Of a DNA stretch of 64,000 nt, positions 37,419 through 44,857 are shown one piece after another. Position 1 is the first letter of the stretch. Each line of letters begins with the position of its first letter. The DNA is taken from positions 1,984,001-2,048,000 of the forward strand of contig NZ_OMOQ01000001.1 of the NCBI RefSeq assembly GCF_900302475.1, written 5' to 3'. Made by a program: the position numbers and the translations under genes. Source of the DNA: Defluviimonas aquaemixtae (GTDB lineage Bacteria; Pseudomonadota; Alphaproteobacteria; Rhodobacterales; Rhodobacteraceae). The notes under the pieces are model-generated. The model did not search any database and was not told the DNA's origin. It worked only from the letters and a program-made list of their open reading frames with translations.

Positions 37419-38864
37419 CTACCTGTCTCGCTTGACCGAGAGGCGGCGCTCGATCTCGCCTTCGATCTCCTCGACCCGTCGCACCGTTTCCATATGCCCG
37501 CCGAGCGCCTTGTAGTCGCTCAATCTCAGCGTGAACTCGATCGGCGCGACTAGTGCCGGCGTCGGGACGTAGCCGAAGGCATTCGATGGCATCTCCGTCA
37601 CGTCGGCCATGAAGGTGATGCCGCCGCCTGGCCAGACGTAGCACTCCGCCCCGCCACAGGTGACGCGCGTCACCGCTTCGCGCACCGAGCGGGTGAGCCG
37701 GACGGGATTTTCCGTCACACCCGCGCGCAGGCTGCCGCCGGCTCCGCCCATGAAAAGAACTGAAGTGACGGAGGGTTCACAGTTCTCCGCGATCCGTTCG
37801 ACCGAGGTCCTGAGATTTTCCGGCAGGCTTGCCGGCACCGGCATCAGGTCGTCGTCCAATGCGAAGTAGCCCCATTGCTCCCCGGTCGTCGAGACCATCA
37901 GGAGCGTGAGCCCCGGCCGCGCCGGTGCGCGCCAGGGCCCGAGAATCGTCAACGGGTCCTCGATATTCGTGCCGCCCCAGCCCGTGCCGGGCTCGGCCAC
38001 CCGGAAATAGCGGCCGGGCGTCGACTTGCGCCCGAGGATCTTGATGCCTGTGGGCTCTACGCCCAGAACCTTTCCAGCCTGATGCTCCGAGAGGACCCCA
38101 GTGATGTGGTCGTCAACGACGACGACCTCGTCTACCAGTCCGTGCCATTGCTTGGCGAACATGCCGATAGCGGCCGAGCCGCAGCCGACCCGCATGAGCT
38201 GTTCCGTGACGCCGTTGACGATAGGTGGCTTCCCCGCCTGCAGGACGACGTCGGCGCCGCCGTCGATCGTCACTTCGACGGCTTCGCGGTTGCAGAGTCT
38301 GAGCAGCGCGTCGCAGGTCACGCGGCCCTCCTTCTTGCCGCCGCCGGTGAGGTGATGGACACCGCCGAGCGACAGCATCTGAGAGCCATACTCGGCCGTT
38401 GTTACATGCCCGATCGGCTCGCCCTCCACCCGCACGGCAGCCGTCTCGGCGCCCAGATAGCGATCGGTATCGATCTTCACCTTGGCTCCGCAATAGGAGA
38501 AGATTCCTTCGGTGACGACGGTGACCATGTCGACGTCGTCATAGCTCTGGGCGACAATGAAAGGCGCGGGCTTGTAGTCGGGATAGGTCGTGCCCGCGCC
38601 GATCGCGGTGATGAACGGCCGTGCGGTTCTGAGAATATCGCCGTCCCACTCACCCGCTTCGAGTTCCAGGAACGGTACGACCTGCCCGTCGCTCTCAGTC
38701 GCCGCCTGAAGCACCGTGAAGGGATCGAGCCGCACGAGTTCGCCCTCGTGGTTGGCGTAGCGGTCGCAAGCCCCGGCGCGGCCTTCGGCGATGTAGCACA
38801 TGACCGGGCAGGCGTCGCAACGGATCTTGCCTTCCATTCGGGCCTCGACGCTCTGACGGACCAT
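37419..38864 (-). CDS. 6-Hydroxynicotinate reductase-like Fe-S protein
   Basis: A 481-residue protein resembling 6-hydroxynicotinate reductase of Eubacterium barkeri. That enzyme reduces 6-hydroxynicotinate to tetrahydro-6-oxonicotinate and was reported to carry a covalent flavin, one 2Fe-2S and two 4Fe-4S clusters. Here the N-terminus has CDACPVMCYIAEGRAGACDR, a CX2CX3CX9C motif (Cys16, 19, 23, 33); additional Cys lie at GIFSYCGAK, VTCDALLRLC, VGCGSA and TCGGAECYV. The start follows AGGGGGG and lies one base past the stop of the hydroxylase gene. It is last in its operon. The substrate could be another hydroxylated azaarene. Confidence 0.78.
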   Translation of the reverse strand: MVRQSVEARMEGKIRCDACPVMCYIAEGRAGACDRYANHEGELVRLDPFTVLQAATESDGQVVPFLELEAGEWDGDILRTARPFITAIGAGTTYPDYKPAPFIVAQSYDDVDMVTVVTEGIFSYCGAKVKIDTDRYLGAETAAVRVEGEPIGHVTTAEYGSQMLSLGGVHHLTGGGKKEGRVTCDALLRLCNREAVEVTIDGGADVVLQAGKPPIVNGVTEQLMRVGCGSAAIGMFAKQWHGLVDEVVVVDDHITGVLSEHQAGKVLGVEPTGIKILGRKSTPGRYFRVAEPGTGWGGTNIEDPLTILGPWRAPARPGLTLLMVSTTGEQWGYFALDDDLMPVPASLPENLRTSVERIAENCEPSVTSVLFMGGAGGSLRAGVTENPVRLTRSVREAVTRVTCGGAECYVWPGGGITFMADVTEMPSNAFGYVPTPALVAPIEFTLRLSDYKALGGHMETVRRVEEIEGEIERRLSVKRDR

Positions 38865-38865
38865 C

Positions 38866-41565
38866 TCAGTCCCCCCTCGCGGTGCGGATCGCCGCCAGAA
38901 CCCGGTCGGGCGTCGCCGGAAGGCGCGTGATAAGCGCGCCCGTGGCGTGCCGGATCGCCGAAAGGATCGCAGGCGCGGTCGGGATCAGGACATGCTCGCC
39001 GAGGCCCTTCGCTCCGTAGGGGCCGTGCGGGTCCGGCACCTCAATGATATGCGATGTAATCGGCGGCACGTCTCCGATGGTCGGTATCAGGTAGTCATGC
39101 AGGTTGTTGGTGCTGCCGGGTATGTACTCTTCCATCAGTGCGAGCCCGATACCTTGGGCCACTCCGCCGTGAACCTGCCCCTCGACCAGAACCGGGTTGA
39201 TCGCCCGGCCCACGTCGTGGGCCGCATGGATATGGTCGAGCTTCACGGTGCCGAGCCCGGTGTCGACGGTCAGTTCCACCAACTGCGCGGTGTAGCCGTA
39301 GACGGCGTAGGGAACGCCCTGACCGTTCTCGTCGAGCGGCGAGGTCGGCGGGTCGTATGTCTCGGCAGCCTCCAGGACGTAGCCTTCACCCTCTGGCAGC
39401 GCCGCTTGGTGGACGACGCCATCGCACGCGGTCACGGTCACTGCTCCTGCCCCGATGGCGATCACACCCTCGGTGCAGTTGGTCAAACGCAGGAGCTCGG
39501 ACCGAAGTGCCAGCCCGGTGAGGCGCGCCGCGTTCCCCGACACATAGGTCTGACGTGAGGCAGAGGTTTTGCCTCCGTCCGGCGTCGCGTCGGTATCCGG
39601 CCCGATGATCGCCACGCTCGCGACGTCCACGCCGAGCGCCTCCGCGAAAATCTGCGTGACGACCGTGTTCGCGCCCTGCCCGATATCCATTGCGCCCTGG
39701 TGAAGGACGACACGGCCGTCAGCGGTGATCCCCGCCCGGATGGTGGACGGATTGGGCAGAGAGGTATTGCCACAACCGTACCACCCGCAGCATATGCCTG
39801 CGCCCGCACAAAGAACTCCGCCCTGCGCGTTGAAATCATGCGCTTTCTTTAATGCCACACGCCATGCCGGCCGCAGCGCCTCGAGGCAGGGCCTGATCCC
39901 CACCGCTCCGTCGAAGACCTGGCCGGTCGTCGTCGGTACGCCGTTGTCGAGCGCGTTCAGAAGCCGAAACTCGAGCCGGTCCATTCCGAGCTTTTCGGCC
40001 AGATCGTCGAACACCGCCTCCTGCGCGATCGCCGCCTGCGGCACGCCGAAACCCCGGAACGCGCCTGCCGGAACACAGTTCGTGTTCACTGCCTCGGCCC
40101 GCGCGCGGTAGCCGGCGTGGATGTAGGGTCCGCCCGCATGAACCGGCACGCGGTTCGCGACCGTCGGCCCCCACGACGCATAGGCACCGGTGTTGAACGT
40201 ACCGTCGAAGGTGAAGCCCGATAGCCGGCCGTCCTTCGTCGCTCCGGCACGCACGTGCATCCGCGCAGGGTGTCGCTTGGTAGTGGAAGCCATTGACTCT
40301 GCACGTGAATAAGCCACCCGAACCGGTCGTTCCAACCGCATCGCGGCAAGCGCCACATGCGGCTGAAACGACAGGTCGAGCTTCGATCCAAAGCCGCCGC
40401 CCACCGCTGTCGGCACGACGCGCACCGCCTCTGCCGGCAGGTCCAGTATGTCCGCAAGGGACTCGCGGTTCATGTGCGGCGCCTGTGTGCCGCCATGCAC
40501 CTCGATCCGGCCATCCTTCCAGTCCGCGTAGCCCGCCTCGGGCTCGATATAGGCGTGCTCTATGAAGCTGGTCTCGAGCCTGATCTCGGCCACGACATCG
40601 GCTCGCGCAAGCGCCGATTCAGCGTCACCTCGCCGAACAAGTCCATGGCACATCACGTTTTTCGACCGCCCCGGATGTATCTCCGCCATCGCCTTCGCTG
40701 CTTCGGCCTCGCGCACGGAGTCGCACGACTCCCACGCGACCGGGAATTCCGTCAGGTCGAGCGCCGCAATCACATCCGGACGGCCCACGACGGCAGCGAC
40801 CGCTTCGCCTCGAAACAGCGCCTCGCCTGCGGCGTACACCGGCTGGTCGATGAACCCCGGAATGACGCCAAAGCGGTTCTTCCCGGGCACGTCCTTCGCC
40901 GTGAGGATCAGGTCGAGGCGCATCACCCGCGCATAGTCATCTAGGTTTCCGAAGGTGAAACGACAGCGGTCGTGCGGTGCGCGAATGACCTTCAATACCA
41001 AGGCATTATGCGGCACAGCGTCGTCGCCGAACACCTCGGTCCCGTCGATCTTGCGGGCACCATCGACGCGCGGAATCCCCGCCCCCACGACGCCTTCGCC
41101 GACGCGTGGAGCGGCGGTGCCCATCACCGCGTCGATGATCTTGCGGTAGCCGGTGCAACGGCAAAGCACGCCGCCCAGCGCGTCCTCGACCTCGCGCTCG
41201 CTCGGCGCGGGATTGCCGCGCAGAAGCGCCATCGCCGAGACCAGCATACCGGGAGTACAGATCCCGCACTGCGCCGCCCCGTGCGCAAGAAACGCCTCGG
41301 AAAGTTTTGAAAACGCTGAATCATTATCGCGAAGGCCGGCAAGCGTTTCGACGCGCCTGCCCGCGACCTGGGATGCCGCCGTTATGCACGCGCAGACAGG
41401 CGCGCCGTCAACCAGAACCGTGCAGGCCCCACAATCACCGGCGTCGCAGCCGACCTTGACGTCCATGCAGCCAAAATCACGCCTGAGGATCGTCGCAAGC
41501 CGTTCGAGCCCGCCCGCCGCGCGCGTCACATTGCGGCCGTTCAAGGAGAAGGAGACGGCGCTCAT
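38866..41565 (-). CDS. Molybdenum hydroxylase (xanthine-dehydrogenase family), FeS and Mo domains fused
   Basis: An 899-residue enzyme with a small 2Fe-2S/2Fe-2S subunit (about residues 1-150) joined to the large molybdopterin subunit. The first cluster is GCDAGDCGACTV...C, the second CGICTPGM...CRCTGY. The Mo part shows GGGFGSK, AFRGFGVPQ, GQGANTVV and GAKGLGE, whose Glu is the catalytic base that activates water at Mo. It would hydroxylate a heteroaromatic ring. Being next to a 6-hydroxynicotinate-reductase-like gene, nicotinate is a candidate substrate. The ATG at 41565 overlaps the FAD-subunit stop (ATGA). Classical xanthine dehydrogenase has separate or otherwise ordered domains. Confidence 0.85.
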   Translation of the reverse strand: MSAVSFSLNGRNVTRAAGGLERLATILRRDFGCMDVKVGCDAGDCGACTVLVDGAPVCACITAASQVAGRRVETLAGLRDNDSAFSKLSEAFLAHGAAQCGICTPGMLVSAMALLRGNPAPSEREVEDALGGVLCRCTGYRKIIDAVMGTAAPRVGEGVVGAGIPRVDGARKIDGTEVFGDDAVPHNALVLKVIRAPHDRCRFTFGNLDDYARVMRLDLILTAKDVPGKNRFGVIPGFIDQPVYAAGEALFRGEAVAAVVGRPDVIAALDLTEFPVAWESCDSVREAEAAKAMAEIHPGRSKNVMCHGLVRRGDAESALARADVVAEIRLETSFIEHAYIEPEAGYADWKDGRIEVHGGTQAPHMNRESLADILDLPAEAVRVVPTAVGGGFGSKLDLSFQPHVALAAMRLERPVRVAYSRAESMASTTKRHPARMHVRAGATKDGRLSGFTFDGTFNTGAYASWGPTVANRVPVHAGGPYIHAGYRARAEAVNTNCVPAGAFRGFGVPQAAIAQEAVFDDLAEKLGMDRLEFRLLNALDNGVPTTTGQVFDGAVGIRPCLEALRPAWRVALKKAHDFNAQGGVLCAGAGICCGWYGCGNTSLPNPSTIRAGITADGRVVLHQGAMDIGQGANTVVTQIFAEALGVDVASVAIIGPDTDATPDGGKTSASRQTYVSGNAARLTGLALRSELLRLTNCTEGVIAIGAGAVTVTACDGVVHQAALPEGEGYVLEAAETYDPPTSPLDENGQGVPYAVYGYTAQLVELTVDTGLGTVKLDHIHAAHDVGRAINPVLVEGQVHGGVAQGIGLALMEEYIPGSTNNLHDYLIPTIGDVPPITSHIIEVPDPHGPYGAKGLGEHVLIPTAPAILSAIRHATGALITRLPATPDRVLAAIRTARGD

Positions 41566-42395
41566 AGCCTCGTCCCGCATCCGTCCAGCATCCGTATGGC
41601 AAGCGTCCCGACAGCGACCCGACGATAGGCGGCGGTCCCGCGAACATCGCCGATCGGTTTGAGCCCTCCGAAATGCTCCGGCCGCACGACCTGCCCGAGC
41701 GCGGCGGCCTCCTGCCCAACCAGATCGCCTTCCAACGCGGCGAGCCGCATGGGCACCTCCGAACAGGCCCCGGCGGCGATCCGCGCGTCGGCCACGACCC
41801 GGCCATCGAAGCGCAAGACCATCGCCAGCGACACAATCGAGATGACCAGATAGGCACGACTGCCGAGCTTCTCGAACGCGGACCAGACCTGTCCCTCCAT
41901 GCGCGGCACATGGACAGCTGTCACAATTTCGTCCGGGCGGCGCAAGGTCCTGCGATTGCCGGTAACAAACTCTGACAGCGGCACGACCCGCCGACCGCCA
42001 GCCGAGGCAAGCTCCACCGACGCGTCCAGCGCCAGCAGGACCGGCACACCGTCCGCCGCGGGCGAGGCATTGCAGATATTGCCCGCAATCGTCCCGGTGT
42101 TCTGGATCTGCACCGATCCCACCTGCCGTCCGGCGACCTTCAACGCGTCGAACTGAGCTGGCAGCTCCGCACGGATCAGCTCCGACCAGGTCACGCCCGC
42201 GCCGATCCGCCAGACATCGCCGTCCCGCGCGATCCCGCGAATGTCTGAAACAGCCGTCACATCCAGAACGCGGGGCGGCGCCGGGCGGTCGCCGAGCGAC
42301 GGAAACACGTCCGTTCCGCCCGCAAGCACGACGGCTGGCGCTTCGGACAGGAATCCCAGCGCATCGCTCAGGTTGTCGGGCCGGAACACTGTCAT
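41562..42395 (-). CDS. FAD-binding subunit of the molybdenum hydroxylase
   Basis: A 277-residue FAD-binding PCMH-type protein (XdhB/CoxM-like). VVLAGGTDVFPSL and NTGTIAGNICNASPAADGVPVLLALDA are the FAD-binding motifs of this family. It passes electrons from the FeS centres to an acceptor. It lies 9 bases after the DUF1185 gene and overlaps the hydroxylase gene, so the three-domain enzyme (FeS, Mo, FAD) is encoded by two genes. Confidence 0.88.
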   Translation of the reverse strand: MTVFRPDNLSDALGFLSEAPAVVLAGGTDVFPSLGDRPAPPRVLDVTAVSDIRGIARDGDVWRIGAGVTWSELIRAELPAQFDALKVAGRQVGSVQIQNTGTIAGNICNASPAADGVPVLLALDASVELASAGGRRVVPLSEFVTGNRRTLRRPDEIVTAVHVPRMEGQVWSAFEKLGSRAYLVISIVSLAMVLRFDGRVVADARIAAGACSEVPMRLAALEGDLVGQEAAALGQVVRPEHFGGLKPIGDVRGTAAYRRVAVGTLAIRMLDGCGTRL

Positions 42396-42404
42396 CGCAT
42401 ATCC

Positions 42405-42992
42405 TCAGCGCAGCCCGTCCTTGCCCTCGGCCTCGTCATGCGTCAGCCCGCCGACACGCGGCAGGGGCCGGCCACTGTCGGTCACGGCGACGGCGACGAG
42501 GATCTCGTCGGCGCGCGGGGCGTCGTTCACCCGCACCTCCATCCCGTCGAAATGCGAGCGCACATAGGCGGCATCCTTGTGTCCGAGAGGTATGTCGAGC
42601 GGATGACCCATCGGCCCGCGCTTCTTGTTTGACGGCACGAGCGCCGCCCCCTTTTCGACCGCCGCCCGCAAAGGCTTGCCGAGGCGCGGATGCAGGATCG
42701 CGGCGGCATGTTCCAGTTCGCCGTTCTCGCCCACGAGCGCGGCCTTGCCGTAGCTCTGCGCCTCGGCGGGTGTGATGCCGAGCGCCTTGACGCAAGCCTC
42801 ACCCAGAATTCCGCCGAGTTCCTCGCCGATCGCCATGAGGTCCTCGAGATCGGCCTCGTAGCGCCCCGCATGGGGGTTCGCGATGACGGCGATTGCGGCG
42901 GCGCGTCGCGTAGGCGGAGAAATCGCCTGCCCCATCTCGCTCTGCACTTCCTCGACGACGGTGACGATCTTGCGGATCATTGCCTTGCCCAT
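42405..42992 (-). CDS. DUF1185 (amino acid synthesis family) protein
   Basis: A 195-residue protein of the DUF1185 family, automatically called amino acid synthesis protein but of unknown function. Visible features: IRKIVTVVEEVQSEMGQ start, RRAAAIAVIANPHAGRYEADLEDLM, a SYGKAALVGENGELEHAAAILHPRLGKPLR core, and DAPRADEILVAVAVTDSGRP near the end. The ATG shares its first base with the UPF0280 stop. Its position inside a reductive-heterocycle operon suggests a role in ring or side-chain processing, but no catalytic residues can be named. Confidence 0.8.
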   Translation of the reverse strand: MGKAMIRKIVTVVEEVQSEMGQAISPPTRRAAAIAVIANPHAGRYEADLEDLMAIGEELGGILGEACVKALGITPAEAQSYGKAALVGENGELEHAAAILHPRLGKPLRAAVEKGAALVPSNKKRGPMGHPLDIPLGHKDAAYVRSHFDGMEVRVNDAPRADEILVAVAVTDSGRPLPRVGGLTHDEAEGKDGLR

Positions 42993-43927
42993 CAGTTCTC
43001 CTCTTCCCTGCCCGCTGTCGCGGAGCCAAGCGCGTCGCCCGCGCCCACGGTCCGAATACTGCCCTGCAAGGACAGAAACGCAGCGCGCGCGGCTCCCGTC
43101 GCGACGATTTGCCCGGCCCGCCGGACCCCAGCGTCGAGCGCGCGCTCCGTCTCGTCGGGATCGAGTGCCGCGACATCGACCGTGACGAGGCGGTTGCCCA
43201 GATCGCTGTCGGGCGACAGCTCGCGGGCGGGGCGCCGCCGGATCTTGGGCGAGTCCGGCAAATCGACAGCATTGGCGATAAGCGTCGCGGCGGCATCGGC
43301 GTCAGCCGCGCACCTGGCCAGAACCGTCACCGCATCGGCGATGCCGAGCGAATGGCTGCGGCCATGACAGCCGCTCGTGGCGATGCCTCCGATGCCGTCC
43401 CGGGCCCCTATGGAGACGATGCCGGCGAAACGAGCCGTCTGACGATAATCCGAGATGCCGATCCGGTAGCGCGCGTCGCCCACAAGGCGGAGCGCGATGT
43501 CGCCGCCGTTGTTGATGGCTATGCGTTCGAGCGCGCAACGTCCGGAGATCGCCTCAAGGATGTGATCGGCGACGGCACCCGCCACGGCCGCCATCGGCGT
43601 GATGTACCAGTTTGCATGCGGCGCGACCGCTCTTGCCATGCGCCGCGCCACCGGGCCGTTCGGCTCTTTGCCGCCGGATGCGATCGGGCGCCGCAGAAGC
43701 GAAAGTTCTGAAACCAATTCCTCAAGGACGCCCGAGAACGCCTTCTGTGCCACGGCTTCCGCCCGCGCAATCTCATCGGCCGCGCCGCCCAGGTCGAGGA
43801 TCAGTTCGATGGGGCCCTGCGACAGGACAAGCCTTCCGGCCGCGTCGCGTGCCGCTGTCGCACCCGGCCAGAGCGGCGCAGCCGGCCGCGTTCCGACCGC
43901 CTTCGCTCGTGCCCTCGCCCTTCCCAT
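42992..43927 (-). CDS. UPF0280-family, ApbE-like protein (candidate flavin transferase)
   Basis: A 311-residue UPF0280 protein. Its centre, AINNGGDIALRL, and C-terminal part, IATSGCHGRSHSLGIADAVTVLA...ADAAAT, match the order of ApbE motifs (GGD; ATSG-H; VTV-ADALAT). ApbE attaches FMN covalently to threonine or serine residues of partner proteins. It is the first gene of the operon encoding the 6-hydroxynicotinate-reductase-like protein, whose E. barkeri relative has a covalent flavin, so I propose it flavinylates that protein. No signal peptide is visible, which fits a cytoplasmic target. AGGGAGG precedes the ATG at 43927. Confidence 0.75.
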   Translation of the reverse strand: MGRARARAKAVGTRPAAPLWPGATAARDAAGRLVLSQGPIELILDLGGAADEIARAEAVAQKAFSGVLEELVSELSLLRRPIASGGKEPNGPVARRMARAVAPHANWYITPMAAVAGAVADHILEAISGRCALERIAINNGGDIALRLVGDARYRIGISDYRQTARFAGIVSIGARDGIGGIATSGCHGRSHSLGIADAVTVLARCAADADAAATLIANAVDLPDSPKIRRRPARELSPDSDLGNRLVTVDVAALDPDETERALDAGVRRAGQIVATGAARAAFLSLQGSIRTVGAGDALGSATAGREEEN

Positions 43928-43999
43928 CGGGTCCTCCCTCAGCGGCCGCCGCCACGGTCGAATGCGGACGCTGTTTCGCTTCGATTACAGCGCCGCGAC

Positions 44000-44017
44000 T
44001 CGTTTGCTGTCAAACGA
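44000..44017. promoter_or_regulatory. Candidate MarR operator
   Basis: TCGTTTGCTGTCAAACGA is a perfect inverted repeat with 7-base arms and a 4-base centre, in the 203-base gap between the divergent UPF0280 operon and the MarR gene. Size and symmetry are typical of MarR-dimer sites. Confidence 0.6.
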
Positions 44018-44130
44018 ATTCGACGCACTGACGACCGCTTAGCCCCGGCCTGACTTGTATTTCCCGTCAGCGCCTGTTTACTCTGCCCCCAAGGGCATCG
44101 GACGTCCAGGCGCAACCGACGGGGGAAGGT

Positions 44131-44547
44131 TTGGACAAGGAAACGCGATATCGGCTTGAAGATCAAATCGGCTTCAAGCTGCGTCTGGCGAACCAGCGGC
44201 ACCTGGAGATATTCGCCGCCGAGATGCCGGAACTGACGCCGCGCCAATTCTCGGCGCTGGTCAAGCTCAACGACGAAGGCGCGCTGTCGCAAAACCACCT
44301 CGGCCGGCTCGTGGCGATGGACGCGGCGACCACGAAAGGTGTGGTCGAACGCTTGGCGCGCAAGGGGCTGATCGCGACCGCGCCGTCCGCCACCGACCGC
44401 CGGAGGATCGACATCTCGCTGACCGAGGCCGGGCGCGCACTGCTGACCGAAGTTGTGCCCGTCGCCCAACGCATCTCTGCCCGCACCACGCACAACCTGA
44501 CGGCGCGCGAGGCGGAGCGGCTGCTCACGCTGCTGGACAAGCTCTAG
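44131..44547 (+). CDS. MarR-family transcriptional regulator
   Basis: A 138-residue winged-helix MarR protein. LTPRQFSALVKLNDEGALSQNHLGRLVAMDAATTKGVVERLARKGLI forms the DNA-binding part (residues 37-85) and the wing is SATDRRRIDISLTEAGR. The TTG start at 44131 follows GGGGGAAGG. It is divergent from the molybdenum-hydroxylase operon. NicR of Pseudomonas putida, which controls nicotinate degradation and responds to 6-hydroxynicotinate, is also MarR-type, so a similar role is plausible. Confidence 0.85.
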   Translation: MDKETRYRLEDQIGFKLRLANQRHLEIFAAEMPELTPRQFSALVKLNDEGALSQNHLGRLVAMDAATTKGVVERLARKGLIATAPSATDRRRIDISLTEAGRALLTEVVPVAQRISARTTHNLTAREAERLLTLLDKL

Positions 44548-44600
44548 GCGGAGACCCGGCCATGGCATCAGTTTGCTGTTCGCCGGGCCAGACGAAGAAA

Positions 44601-44687
44601 TGGTGCGGTTGAGAAGACTCGAACTTCCACGGGGGTTAGCCCACAGCGACCTCAACGCTGCGCGTCTACCAATTCCGCCACAACCGC
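44601..44687 (-). tRNA. tRNA-Leu (anticodon GAG), CCA encoded
   Basis: Reverse complement gives acceptor GCGGTTG/CAACCGC, a D-arm GGCGGAATTGGTAGACGC, anticodon stem CAGCG/CGCTG with loop TTGAGGT (anticodon GAG), a long class II variable arm, and T-arm GTTCGAGTC followed by discriminator A and CCA (44601-44603). The long variable arm and A discriminator fit tRNA-Leu reading CUC and CUU codons. Confidence 0.95.
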
Positions 44688-44770
44688 ACGCTGCCCGAAG
44701 CTCACCCCGGGCCGAGGTGGGCGCTTCTTAGCCAAACGCTGCGGCAATGTGAAGGGGCATTTTCCGGCTC

Positions 44771-44831
44771 CCACAAAAAAGACCGGAGGCTTCGGCACAG
44801 AGAAGGCAAGGCGGGTTTGCACCCGCCTTGC
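44771..44831 (-). terminator. Terminator region downstream of the peptidoglycan-binding protein
   Basis: A perfect 11-base stem, GCAAGGCGGGT (44806-44816) with ACCCGCCTTGC (44821-44831), follows the gene stop at 44858. Further on, a CCTCCGGTC stretch runs into six T on the minus strand (complement of 44775-44780). Together they look like an efficient terminator that separates this gene from tRNA-Leu. Confidence 0.65.
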
Positions 44832-44857
44832 AGGAGAGACTTAGGAGCCCCGGCGTC

